Origin: Pelagisphaera sp964404745 | GTDB taxonomy: Bacteria > Verrucomicrobiota > Verrucomicrobiia > Opitutales > Opitutaceae | Length of the DNA: 64,000 bases | Reading direction: 5' to 3' | Assembly: GCA_964404745.1 (NCBI GenBank) | Contig: CAYOLG010000012.1 | Coordinates: forward strand, 1 to 64,000 | In this document: positions 44,607-53,325 of the stretch, piece after piece | Layout: the number at the start of each line of letters is the position of its first letter | Position numbering within the stretch: position 1 is the first letter of the stretch | Program-made: the position numbers and the translations under genes | The notes under the pieces: model-generated | The model's input: the letters and a program-made list of their open reading frames with translations, nothing else | Told to the model about the DNA's origin: nothing | The model's database searches: none

Positions 44607-44633
44607 AAACGCGCCGGGACGTCGCGTTCCACC
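44607..44633 (+). repeat. Dispersed palindromic repeat, copy 3
   Basis: AACGCG-CCGGGACGT-CGCGTT followed by CCACC; one base different from the copy at 14043. It lies in the gap between tRNA-Val and hrpB. Confidence 0.6.
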
Positions 44634-44701
44634 ATTGAAGTAGATGCAAAAAAGTGAGGCTAGATCTCGCGGCTGGGTTTTACATCAACCTTAGTTTTAC
44701 T

Positions 44702-47233
44702 CTAGCGCCACTCGTGTTTCGGGTATCGGCCTTTGAGCTCCTTTTTTATATTTGCATACGACGTATCCCAGAATTCCGGTAGCGAATCTGTCAGTTGGAC
44801 CGGCCTCATGTTTGGAGCAAGAATTTCGATTCGCGGCAGACAGCGCCCTTGGCAAATCGAGGGCGTCTCAACCAGATCGTACAGCTCTTGAATCTTGGCC
44901 GACAAGATCGCTCCTTCTTCCGTATAACGCATCCTAGCAAACCGCCCGTTGTCCAACGGCAATCGATCTGGCGTATGCGTTCGTACAAGTTGGTCGATTT
45001 CTGTGCCAAACCATGATTTGAGCACCGACAGTACCTCTTGCTTTTTAAGATCTCTCAAACTCCTTGCTCCAAAACAGCATTGCTCGACCAGCAAGCTCCG
45101 CGCCTCTTCGCTCAACGGCTCTATCTCGTATTCAGGAAAACAGGATGCCAGTAACCCGATCTTCGCAAGATAACTTTCAACGCTTGCGTCCCACTTCTCT
45201 AATTTCGCCTTTCCATTTTTAACCAGCTTGGAGAGCGCCAGAGCGGCCTTTTCCAAACTCACATCCAGATTTTCCTTACATTCGATATCCAAATCTCGAT
45301 ATCGAGTAAAAATCCTTTCGACCACCCGCTTCTTCTTTTCGTCGAAAACAGTTTCTTTACCGGAATCAAATTCCTTTGGAAACAATTCCTTGAGCCACTC
45401 TTCCCTAATTTCCGAACACAGCCCAAACACGATTGTAACATCGCCTCGCTGGTGGCCGATTTCCGTAATCTCGCAGGCGACCAGCAGCGAAGCATCGCGG
45501 GCTTTACTTTCGCGAGCCAAGGATCCCCTCAACTGGCCCGCCATTTCGCAGCGCAACGTACCTCGGTCCAAACGCCGGCAAACGCGATCTGGAAAACCCG
45601 CGAGAACGGATTTTATTATATTCGATTCCGGGACTTCTGATAGTTGTCGGCAGGCTATGTCGGCGTACTTGGCGCAATCCAATATCTGACTGGCTACTTG
45701 CTCCACCTGCCTCGCAGACCGCCCATGAATGCCCATTTCGCGACAGAAACTCAAATCGTAGCGATTCGCTTTGGCCGCTTTCCAGGCCCGAATTTGAAGA
45801 AGCAGGTCGCTGTATAAGGTATCTGGGATCAAGGCATCTCTTCTTTTCGAGACCTCATTATCCGCTTTCCGCAAAAAGATGCCTTGCGACTGGGCGATTG
45901 CCGCAGCCAGGGCAGCATCCTCAACACAATCATATCGATCGGCGGCAAGCATCATAGCGCCGTACCTCGGATGCAGGGGGAATTCAGCCATCCGACTTCC
46001 GGCGCTCGACATTCGGCCTTCTTCATCAATCGCTCCCAACATTGAAAGCAGCTCCTTAGCCTCCGACATTCGCTCATGCGAAGGACGTTCAAACCACTCG
46101 AAAGTATCCAGACTGTCTATACCCGTTGCTAGGAGGGCTAGAAGCGATTCGGAAAGATCCATCCTCTGAATCTCCGGCTCGTCGAATTCCGCTCTCTGAC
46201 TGTGATCTCGCTCGGACCAGAGCCTGATGCATTGGCCAGGACCCGTTCTCCCAGCCCGCCCCGATCTCTGACGCGCAGACGCGTGGCTAATCTTCTCGAT
46301 CCAAAGCGTATTCAGACCACGGGCAGGGTCGTAGCGGGCAACCCTAGCCTGCCCGCTGTCCACGACGAGTCGCACATCATCGATGGTCAAAGACGTTTCC
46401 GCGACGTTGGTGGAGACGATTATTTTGCGGCGATCGCTAGCATCCAAAACGGCGTCCTGATCCGCAGTTCCCAACTCGCTATGCAAGGGTAGCAATTTGA
46501 ATTCGGAGGCAGAGAGACGCTGACCCAAGGCCTTAATCGTTCGCCCGATCTCGTAGGCTCCTGGCATGAAGACGAGCGCATGGCCTCCATCCATCTTTGA
46601 AACGGATTCGCCAACCTGCTTGGCAGCCATTTCCCAAACTGGCAACTTGGCCCCACCTGCTTTCTCTTTGATGTAAGAAATATCCACGGGAAACACACGA
46701 CCCTCCGACACCACCGTTCGACACGGAGACAAATAGGTTTCCAAAGACTTCGAATCCAAGGTAGCGGACATCACGACGATTCTGAGTTCGGGTCGGGTTT
46801 CCTTTTGAAGCTTCAGTGCCCTCGCTAGGGCCATGTCCGCATGAAGGCTTCGCTCGTGGAACTCGTCGAAAACGATGCCGCTCACCCTTGATAGCACTGG
46901 ATCATTGATAAATTTCCGTAGCAAAATGCCTTCGGTAACGAAACGGACGACGGTATTTTTGGAAACGACGGTTTCGTTGCGAATTTGATAGCCAATACGG
47001 TCTCCCATTCTCTCCCCCAACTCGTAAGCGACTCGTCTCGCCAAGGCCCGAGCCGCAATTCTTCGGGGTTGGAGAACCAAGAGCTCTCCGCCATTTGACA
47101 ATCCCTTGTTGAGCAAGATTTGGGGCACTTGCGTCGATTTACCGGATCCCGTGGGAGCGCTGAGAATGATCCGGTTTCCTTCCCGGTAGGCATCGACGAA
47201 TTCGTCTTCTATCTCACCAATTGGTAAATTCAT
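44702..47233 (-). CDS. hrpB: ATP-dependent helicase HrpB
   Basis: An 843-aa DEAH-type RNA/DNA helicase. Seen: motif I SAPTGSGKSTQVP; motif II DEFHERS, the form found in HrpB; motif III VMSATLD; motif VI SGRAGRTGPGQCIRLW; and the C-terminal HrpB-specific region of about 180 residues. Start set at ATG 47233; the TTG 18 bases upstream is less likely. Function in most bacteria is uncertain, with links to mRNA processing and DNA metabolism. It diverges from typA. Confidence 0.92.
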   Translation of the reverse strand: MNLPIGEIEDEFVDAYREGNRIILSAPTGSGKSTQVPQILLNKGLSNGGELLVLQPRRIAARALARRVAYELGERMGDRIGYQIRNETVVSKNTVVRFVTEGILLRKFINDPVLSRVSGIVFDEFHERSLHADMALARALKLQKETRPELRIVVMSATLDSKSLETYLSPCRTVVSEGRVFPVDISYIKEKAGGAKLPVWEMAAKQVGESVSKMDGGHALVFMPGAYEIGRTIKALGQRLSASEFKLLPLHSELGTADQDAVLDASDRRKIIVSTNVAETSLTIDDVRLVVDSGQARVARYDPARGLNTLWIEKISHASARQRSGRAGRTGPGQCIRLWSERDHSQRAEFDEPEIQRMDLSESLLALLATGIDSLDTFEWFERPSHERMSEAKELLSMLGAIDEEGRMSSAGSRMAEFPLHPRYGAMMLAADRYDCVEDAALAAAIAQSQGIFLRKADNEVSKRRDALIPDTLYSDLLLQIRAWKAAKANRYDLSFCREMGIHGRSARQVEQVASQILDCAKYADIACRQLSEVPESNIIKSVLAGFPDRVCRRLDRGTLRCEMAGQLRGSLARESKARDASLLVACEITEIGHQRGDVTIVFGLCSEIREEWLKELFPKEFDSGKETVFDEKKKRVVERIFTRYRDLDIECKENLDVSLEKAALALSKLVKNGKAKLEKWDASVESYLAKIGLLASCFPEYEIEPLSEEARSLLVEQCCFGARSLRDLKKQEVLSVLKSWFGTEIDQLVRTHTPDRLPLDNGRFARMRYTEEGAILSAKIQELYDLVETPSICQGRCLPRIEILAPNMRPVQLTDSLPEFWDTSYANIKKELKGRYPKHEWR

Positions 47234-47373
47234 GTAACGCAATTCCAACAAATGTTCGCCGACATTCTAGCGAAATCGAAAAACGATATCAACGCAGGAT
47301 CAATCCGCTTGCCATAATTGAAGTCAACCGTCATTCCCATCGCTTTTCGCTCCGCTAGGGGGCATCCATTCCT

Positions 47374-49185
47374 ATGAAACGCAACGAGAATATTCGCAAT
47401 GTAGCCATAATCGCCCACGTCGATCACGGTAAAACGACGCTGGTGGACCGGCTTATGCAGGAAGGCGGAGTTTACCGCGAAAACCAAAAAGCGGAGGAGC
47501 GGGCCATGGACTCGATGGATCTCGAAAGAGAAAAGGGCATCACCATCAAAGCCAAGAACACCTCCGTCCATTGGCGTGGCAAGACGATTAACATAGTGGA
47601 TACGCCTGGCCACGCGGATTTCGGTGGCGAAGTAGAGAGAGTAATGAAGATGGTGGACGGCGTTCTTTTACTCGTAGACGCCAAAGACGGGCCCCAAGCC
47701 CAGACGCGTTTCGTTCTGAGGAAAGCTCTTTCCCAAAATCTAACCCCAATTGTGGTGGTCAACAAGATCGACCGCGAATTTGCAGATCCGGATCGCGTTC
47801 ACAACCAAGTACTCGAGCTGTTCCTCGAACTGGAAGCGACCGATGAACAGTTCGAAGCTCCATTTTTGTACGGATCTGCCAAGAATGGATACATGCTGCT
47901 AAATCACAAGGACCAGCCTTCTGACATGACTCCTCTCTTCGAAACGATCCTCGGTACTATAGAGCCTCCCAAGGCTGATTTGGACGGGGATTTCAAAATG
48001 CTGGTAAGCAATATCGATTGGGACGACTACGTCGGCAGAGTGGCCATAGGCAAAATATTGAGCGGCAGCGTAGAAACCGGCGGACGTATTTTCCGAATAA
48101 ATCGCGACGGTAAAAGAGAGCGTGTCAAAGTTACCAAAGTATTTGAATACACAGGTCTATCCTCCAGCGAATCTCAAAAAGGCGAAGCTGGAAACATCGT
48201 AGGCATCGCTGGATTCGATGAAGTGGATATCGGAGAAACGCTTTGCGTCAGAGAGGATCAGGAGCCCTTGCCATTCGTCGAGATTGATCCCCCGACAATT
48301 CAAATGCAATTCGCCGTCAACGACGGTCCTCTCGCCGGCCGGGACGGCAAACTTGTAACCTCTCGGCAAATACGCGATCGGCTCTTCCGCGAAATGAAGA
48401 CCAACATTTCCATTCAAGTGGAGGATTCCGAAACGAGTGGCGTATTCAATGTCGCCGCTCGTGGAGCTATGCAGATAGCTGTTCTCGTGGAAACCATGCG
48501 ACGGGAAGGCTTCGAAGTTCTCGTTTCCCGGCCAATGGTAATTACGAAAACCGAAGATGGAGTGGAAATGGAGCCCTTCGAAACCCTATGGCTCGAGTTC
48601 CCGGACGACTGCACTGGCGGCATCATGGAGAATCTCTCCAATCGCAAGGGCCAGATGACGAATATGGAAACGCGAAATGGCACCGTGTTTCTTGAAGCGG
48701 AGATTCCCACTCGGGGGCTGATTGGATTGGAAATCGATCTGGTAAACGCGACGAGCGGCCACGGAATCATGTCGCACCTGTTCAAGGAATACCGTCCCAA
48801 GGCTGGCGAGATTACTACTCGCTTGACGGGAACGCTCGTTTCCATGGACGCGGGCAAAACGACCGCCTATTCCCTTAACGCCCTGGAGGACCGAGGGAAA
48901 CTTTTCGTGGGAGCTGGAACCGAGGTTTACGAAGGCATGATCGTGGGTGAAAACCCTCGAGCAAGCGACATTCCCGTAAACCCCACGAAAGCCAAACAGC
49001 TGACCAACTTTAGAAGTCAGGGCGAAGGAAAAGGAATCCAATTGTCGCCGCCCATCGAGTTCTCCCTCGAAAGGGCGATCGAATATATCGCCCCGGATGA
49101 ATTCGTAGAAGCTACGCCGTCGCACTTGCGTCTACGCAAACGCATTTTGAACGCCACTCTCAGAAAACGGGCCGCTCGCGTCTAG
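47374..49185 (+). CDS. typA: GTP-binding protein TypA/BipA
   Basis: A 603-aa translational GTPase that binds the ribosome under stress and helps 50S assembly at low temperature. Seen: G1 AHVDHGKTTL; G2-like EREKGITIKAK; G3 DTPGHADFGGEVER; G4 VNKIDR; then the EF-Tu-type domain 2, EF-G-type domains III and V and the BipA-specific C-terminal domain (PTKAKQLTNFRSQGEGKG). Full length. A monocistronic gene as far as visible. Confidence 0.97.
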   Translation: MKRNENIRNVAIIAHVDHGKTTLVDRLMQEGGVYRENQKAEERAMDSMDLEREKGITIKAKNTSVHWRGKTINIVDTPGHADFGGEVERVMKMVDGVLLLVDAKDGPQAQTRFVLRKALSQNLTPIVVVNKIDREFADPDRVHNQVLELFLELEATDEQFEAPFLYGSAKNGYMLLNHKDQPSDMTPLFETILGTIEPPKADLDGDFKMLVSNIDWDDYVGRVAIGKILSGSVETGGRIFRINRDGKRERVKVTKVFEYTGLSSSESQKGEAGNIVGIAGFDEVDIGETLCVREDQEPLPFVEIDPPTIQMQFAVNDGPLAGRDGKLVTSRQIRDRLFREMKTNISIQVEDSETSGVFNVAARGAMQIAVLVETMRREGFEVLVSRPMVITKTEDGVEMEPFETLWLEFPDDCTGGIMENLSNRKGQMTNMETRNGTVFLEAEIPTRGLIGLEIDLVNATSGHGIMSHLFKEYRPKAGEITTRLTGTLVSMDAGKTTAYSLNALEDRGKLFVGAGTEVYEGMIVGENPRASDIPVNPTKAKQLTNFRSQGEGKGIQLSPPIEFSLERAIEYIAPDEFVEATPSHLRLRKRILNATLRKRAARV

Positions 49186-49292
49186 CGCTGCGTTATCGAA
49201 GTTCATGACATAACTTGGGATCGCGATACAGAGACGTTCCGTCATTTTGGACCGTTTCCCATCCTGCTATCCGCCTGATCAAATAGTAGTGC

Positions 49293-50144
49293 TTAGCGGG
49301 TGGAGGTAAGCGACTGCAGTCGATCCCACTCCCTAATGTAGCGCTCAAAATGGAGCTTGCCTTTGGCAATTTCGCTTTCGAGCAACGCCCGTACCAAAGT
49401 TTGCTCCTGCTCGTAGGCCTGATCGCCCAGCAATCCCCCGAAATGGGCGACACGGGCCCAAAGCAGATGTGTCGTCACCGCATCGAATTCGTTGTAGTCG
49501 ACAATCGACTGCAAGTCGCCCTGCAACCATAGGCCGGATACATTCCCTCCATCCGTATCCACTTTTCCCGGAATTCCGCACAAGCAAGCGATTTCATTGA
49601 GCTTAGGAGTTTGGGCATACCGTCCAAGAATGGGAGCCAAGTCTATATTGTAGTCTCCGCTTTGAGCAAAGTAGTCAACCCCTTCCCAAGGCTTGTCTGG
49701 GCGCTCTCCCATTCCCTCGCCAAAAAGGCCGTTCACTATGGCCCGCTGGACAATGATCGGGACGTCGGCATTGTGAGAATTGTATCCAACCAATTGCGGT
49801 TTCCGCGACCCCACCGCCTTGAGCAAGGTTTGAAGGATGGATTTTTCCTTCACTTTCACCTTGTCGTTTACATCTGCCGGCAGGGTTACCAACTTGAGGC
49901 TAACTTCACCTCTAGAAACCTCTCTAAATACCCCCGAAATGGATACAATACGGCACAATACCGTTTTCAAGTAGGGCTGGGGCTGCTCTTCGGTCGCTCC
50001 CGCCTCTTGCCACAACCGCTTCATAGACTCTTCGGCGGCTGCGGGACCTTCACTGGAAACGCCATGCAGTATTTCGGCAGACAAAGGATCAGGGACCCAT
50101 TCGATATCAAATGAAAACAAACAAGGAGCTATCGTCTTAAACAC
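49293..50144 (-). CDS. Predicted 3'-5' exonuclease related to the PolB exonuclease domain
   Basis: A 283-aa DEDD-type exonuclease. Seen: ExoI motif with FDIEWVPD near the N-terminus; ExoII region GYNSHNADVP; ExoIII Tyr-Asp in VDYNEFDAVTT. The three motifs place it in the DnaQ-like fold. The open frame continues to 50246, but I chose GTG 50144, which has AAAGG a few bases upstream and gives the family's N-terminal FKTIAPCLFSFDIEW. It is transcribed away from cysQ. The substrate is unknown, probably single-stranded nucleic acid. Confidence 0.8.
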   Translation of the reverse strand: MFKTIAPCLFSFDIEWVPDPLSAEILHGVSSEGPAAAEESMKRLWQEAGATEEQPQPYLKTVLCRIVSISGVFREVSRGEVSLKLVTLPADVNDKVKVKEKSILQTLLKAVGSRKPQLVGYNSHNADVPIIVQRAIVNGLFGEGMGERPDKPWEGVDYFAQSGDYNIDLAPILGRYAQTPKLNEIACLCGIPGKVDTDGGNVSGLWLQGDLQSIVDYNEFDAVTTHLLWARVAHFGGLLGDQAYEQEQTLVRALLESEIAKGKLHFERYIREWDRLQSLTSTR

Positions 50145-50246
50145 GCGAATACCTTTACATGATCGTTTTTCAAATGTTAAGCCTTTCTTATCAGCATCAG
50201 GAATCAAGGAATCGAGCCGATAGAAGGGCCCATAAAACAAAGACAT

Positions 50247-51239
50247 ATGACGAAGACTTACTTACGCGAGCTGAACGCAGCCAAGGAAGCGGTCGCCAAA
50301 GCCGCCTCGCTCTGCAGCGAGGCCCAGGTCGATCTAAAATCGGTGGGATCTTTGGACAAGGCAGACAAGTCGCCTGTAACCATTGCCGACTATGGCGCCC
50401 AGGCTCTCGTTTTGGATTCTTTAGCCAAGGTATTTCCCAACGATCCGGCCACGGGCGAAGAAGATGCCTCTGACCTGCTTAAGGCGGAAAATGCCAATAT
50501 TCTCGAGCAGATAGTGATTCGTGTAGGCAAAGTTGATCCTGATCTTGGCCAAGCCTCGATTATATCCGCCATCGAACGCGGCGCCTACCCTGGCGGGGCT
50601 TCGGGCCGATTTTGGACCTTAGATCCGATTGACGGAACGAAAGGATTTCTGCGGGGCGATCAATACGCTATCGCGCTCGGGCTCATCGAGGATGGCGAAG
50701 TTGTCGTCGGCGTTCTCGGTTGCCCCAATTTGCCAATCGATTCCTCGGATCCCAATAGCAAGCACGGTTGTCTTTTGTTCGCCAGCAAGGGCCAAGGAGC
50801 CTTTCAATGCCCGATCGACGATCTTGCTTCCGAAATCCCGATTGCCTGCGATCAAATTTCGGATCCCTCTGAAGCCGTTTTTTGCGAATCCGTAGAATCC
50901 GGACACACAGCTCATGGCCGATCGGCAAAGATTCTCGAAGCTCTCGATTCAAAATCGACCCCCTTCCGCATGGATAGCCAATGCAAGTACGCTGCCGTTT
51001 CTCGTGGCCAGGCATCCATCTATCTGCGCCTACCCACGCGACCCGGATACGAGGAAAAGATCTGGGACCACGCCGCCGGCTACTTGATTCTAAAGGAATC
51101 GGGCGGACGCATTAGCGACACTTTCGGTGAGCCCCTAGACTTCTCACTTGGCCAAACCCTGAAAAAAAACAAAGGGGTAATCGCTACCTCGGCTCAGGTT
51201 TTCGAACCCGTTTTGCAAGCAGTTATGAGCTCCCAGTAA
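50247..51239 (+). CDS. cysQ: 3'(2'),5'-bisphosphate nucleotidase (CysQ/HAL2 family)
   Basis: A 330-aa magnesium-dependent phosphatase of the inositol-monophosphatase superfamily that breaks down 3'-phosphoadenosine 5'-phosphate, a by-product of sulfate assimilation. Seen: the metal-binding Asp pair in DPIDGTKGFLRG; an EED motif (GEEDASDL) further upstream; and the C-terminal metal Asp in WDHAAGYLILKESGG. The length and the SVESGHTAHG segment fit HAL2-type enzymes rather than inositol monophosphatase. Sulfate genes are not seen next to it. Confidence 0.88.
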   Translation: MTKTYLRELNAAKEAVAKAASLCSEAQVDLKSVGSLDKADKSPVTIADYGAQALVLDSLAKVFPNDPATGEEDASDLLKAENANILEQIVIRVGKVDPDLGQASIISAIERGAYPGGASGRFWTLDPIDGTKGFLRGDQYAIALGLIEDGEVVVGVLGCPNLPIDSSDPNSKHGCLLFASKGQGAFQCPIDDLASEIPIACDQISDPSEAVFCESVESGHTAHGRSAKILEALDSKSTPFRMDSQCKYAAVSRGQASIYLRLPTRPGYEEKIWDHAAGYLILKESGGRISDTFGEPLDFSLGQTLKKNKGVIATSAQVFEPVLQAVMSSQ

Positions 51240-51458
51240 AGATTCCTGGAATAAGTTGCCGGGCCCATCGCAAGACGGGCGATCTTCCCGTATGGCAAAT
51301 AAAACTAGGATTATGCTGGTCCCAGCCGAGCAACGGGGAGCGTTCAACCTCTACTGTTTGAGTAAATATCTCCGAGGCATTTGAGGCCGCGGGCGATCTC
51401 AAACCTACTCTGAAGCTACGGCGGCGGCAAGCCGAGTGCCCACATTGACTTAACCTAG

Positions 51459-51479
51459 CTGAACGATTGCATCGTTCAG
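51459..51479. repeat. Perfect inverted repeat in intergenic region
   Basis: Nine-base arms CTGAACGAT and ATCGTTCAG around TGC. No T-run, so it is not a standard terminator. It may be an operator or part of a dispersed palindrome. Confidence 0.4.
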
Positions 51480-51832
51480 TGGCCGCCCGGCCCATCGACA
51501 GGCTCGGGGTGGCGAGCCACGTCGAACCAAGGTCGGCCACTACTAAATACAGCAACGAAGCAACAGTCTTCGCCCTCGCAATTGCGGGGCTGCGCCCTAC
51601 AAGAGCTTAGAGGTGTTTACCCGGAGTGAATAAACGAGTAGACTCTGATACCGATTACAAAAAAAATGAGTCTATGGTGCAGGACCAGGTCCAAGCAGCT
51701 CAAGGCCTTGCCTAACGCCACGAACTTGAATCTGAGCCTCATCCCGCATGGGACACAGGGCCCGTATCGGGTCCAAGCCACTTGGCTGCAGGCGATTTCA
51801 AGCTACGCCATATGTTCATTCTTTTTCGCGAT

Positions 51833-51862
51833 TGGTATAAATCAGCCGCCAATTTTATACCA
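51833..51862. promoter_or_regulatory. Inverted repeat upstream of the TolC-like gene
   Basis: Nine-base perfect arms, TGGTATAAA and TTTATACCA, with a 12-base spacer, about 130 bases before the likely TolC start. AT-rich arms with a spacing of about two helical turns are consistent with a dimeric regulator site for the type I secretion operon. Confidence 0.4.
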
Positions 51863-51991
51863 CATGCCGAAGATAGGATTTAAGTGTTTATACTTATATT
51901 CTCATTAGATTCCGGCGCGAATGCCCCTAGTTGTTTAAGTTCAGGCGTTTTCCAGCGATAGAAAGAGCGACATTCCAACTTTTAAATTACG

Positions 51992-53293
51992 CTGAAAACG
52001 CAATCCCACAGCCATCGCTATTTCTCTTGGTTCAGAAGCGGCTCGTTAGCCGTTCTGCTACTAGGTTTTGGTGCCGGCTCTTCCCAATTAGCAGGACAGG
52101 GCATCAAGCTATCGGAGGCGCTCGCCTCCATGATGGAAGAGTTTCCGCGAATCAAATCTGGCAACGCCGGCGTCGGTATACGGCAAAAAGAAGTCGAGAC
52201 AATTCGTAGTCAACAAAGGCCTCAATTCGGGCTAAGTCTGCGTGGGGGAGAAGAGCGATTCCGACGAGGAGCTTCCAATTTCGCCTTGGCTAAAATGGGC
52301 GTCTTTTCGCTGGAGGCGAGCCAATTGCTTTTCGATGGCGGCTCAACCAAATACCGGATTGCCGAAGCCCGCGCCAATCGCTTGCGAGGCGAAATCGGTC
52401 TGGAAACGACTCGGCAGGACCTCGCCCTGGAGCTTTCCCAGAATTTTGTCGATATCCTAAAATATCGAGTCCTGATTGGTTTTGCCGAAGAAAGCGTTCG
52501 GATCCATCAAACAGCCCTCTACAAGACAACGGAGAAATTCAGAGCCGGAGCCGGCCCAAAGGCCGATGTCGAACTTGTCACTGCCCGGCTGGCAATGGCT
52601 CATGCGACTTTGGAAGCTCGCCATCGACAACTCGCTCGAGCCGCCACGGTCTACCAAAAATTTACGGGCGACTTTCCTGGAGAGCTCATAGAACCCGAAT
52701 TCCCGGAATGGGCTCTACCTATTTCCATAGATGAAGTCGACTTGGCAAGAAACCCTCTGTTACAAGCAGCTCGAGCTCGCATGGAAGCCAACCAAGCTCG
52801 CCTTCGCGTCGCCAAAAGCGATTTCTCGCCTCAATTCAGCCTTTTCCTCCAAGGCGATTCCGTGGACAGCGCCCGAACGCTTGATCGGACTGAGGATGCA
52901 TCCGCTCTCGTTGTTATGTCCTACGATATTTTCGGCGGCGGCCGTAGGCGGGCTGAACTTCAGAAAACGCAGTTGATGCTCGACCAATCTGGCTACGATC
53001 TGGAAGATACGGCAGCGGAAATCAGAGCTAGGTTCCTTAATGCTTGGAACGATTTCGTCATCGCTGAGGAACGCTTGTATCAGCTGCAAAGCTACCGCGA
53101 CTCAATGACATCAGTTGTATCCGCCTATCAGCGACAGTTCGAATTGGGCCAACGGGCCTTGATAAACGTTCTCGATGTTGAGAATGAGCTCTATTCCGCG
53201 AAATCTTCAGTAGAAGAAGAACGCTTCAATCGCCTGCAAGCCGCTTACAAGACGCTATCGGCGATGGGAACCCTTCTAGAAGTTATTCAGTAG
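51992..53293 (+). CDS. TolC-family outer-membrane channel of a type I secretion system
   Basis: An outer-membrane efflux protein, about 433 aa, that forms the exit duct. Seen: two OEP halves rich in heptad-like helices, with a TolC-type gap (GAGPKADVELVTARLAMAHA) and the second-half QRALINVLDVENELYSAKSS. The first in-frame ATG (52130) would leave no signal peptide, yet the frame reads on upstream through a clear one (SLAVLLLGFGAGSSQLAG) as far as a stop at 51983. No ATG, GTG or TTG lies in that stretch. CTG at 51992, followed by AAAACG, is my preferred start; ATT 51986 is possible. First gene of the secretion operon. Confidence 0.82.
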   Translation: MKTQSHSHRYFSWFRSGSLAVLLLGFGAGSSQLAGQGIKLSEALASMMEEFPRIKSGNAGVGIRQKEVETIRSQQRPQFGLSLRGGEERFRRGASNFALAKMGVFSLEASQLLFDGGSTKYRIAEARANRLRGEIGLETTRQDLALELSQNFVDILKYRVLIGFAEESVRIHQTALYKTTEKFRAGAGPKADVELVTARLAMAHATLEARHRQLARAATVYQKFTGDFPGELIEPEFPEWALPISIDEVDLARNPLLQAARARMEANQARLRVAKSDFSPQFSLFLQGDSVDSARTLDRTEDASALVVMSYDIFGGGRRRAELQKTQLMLDQSGYDLEDTAAEIRARFLNAWNDFVIAEERLYQLQSYRDSMTSVVSAYQRQFELGQRALINVLDVENELYSAKSSVEEERFNRLQAAYKTLSAMGTLLEVIQ

Positions 53294-53325
53294 AACGACT
53301 ACAAACAAAGCAATTGCCAATCGCC

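Larger units (their letters stand above)
51240..51991. other. Long intergenic region upstream of the type I secretion operon
   Basis: About 750 bases with no convincing gene. An 80-codon frame at 51666-51908 has no recognisable feature and I do not support it. Two perfect inverted repeats stand out, at 51459-51479 and 51833-51862. Other GC-rich segments look like remains of dispersed intergenic elements. The promoter for the TolC-like gene must lie in the last part. Confidence 0.55.

Noticed and set aside
51666..51908. 80-codon open frame before the TolC-like gene
   Set aside because: No recognisable feature, no ribosome binding site, and it runs through a perfect inverted repeat.
51931..52209. 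92-codon frame overlapping the TolC-like N-terminus
   Set aside because: It is a different frame with a TTG opening. The TolC frame carries a clear signal peptide over the same bases, so this is a shadow.
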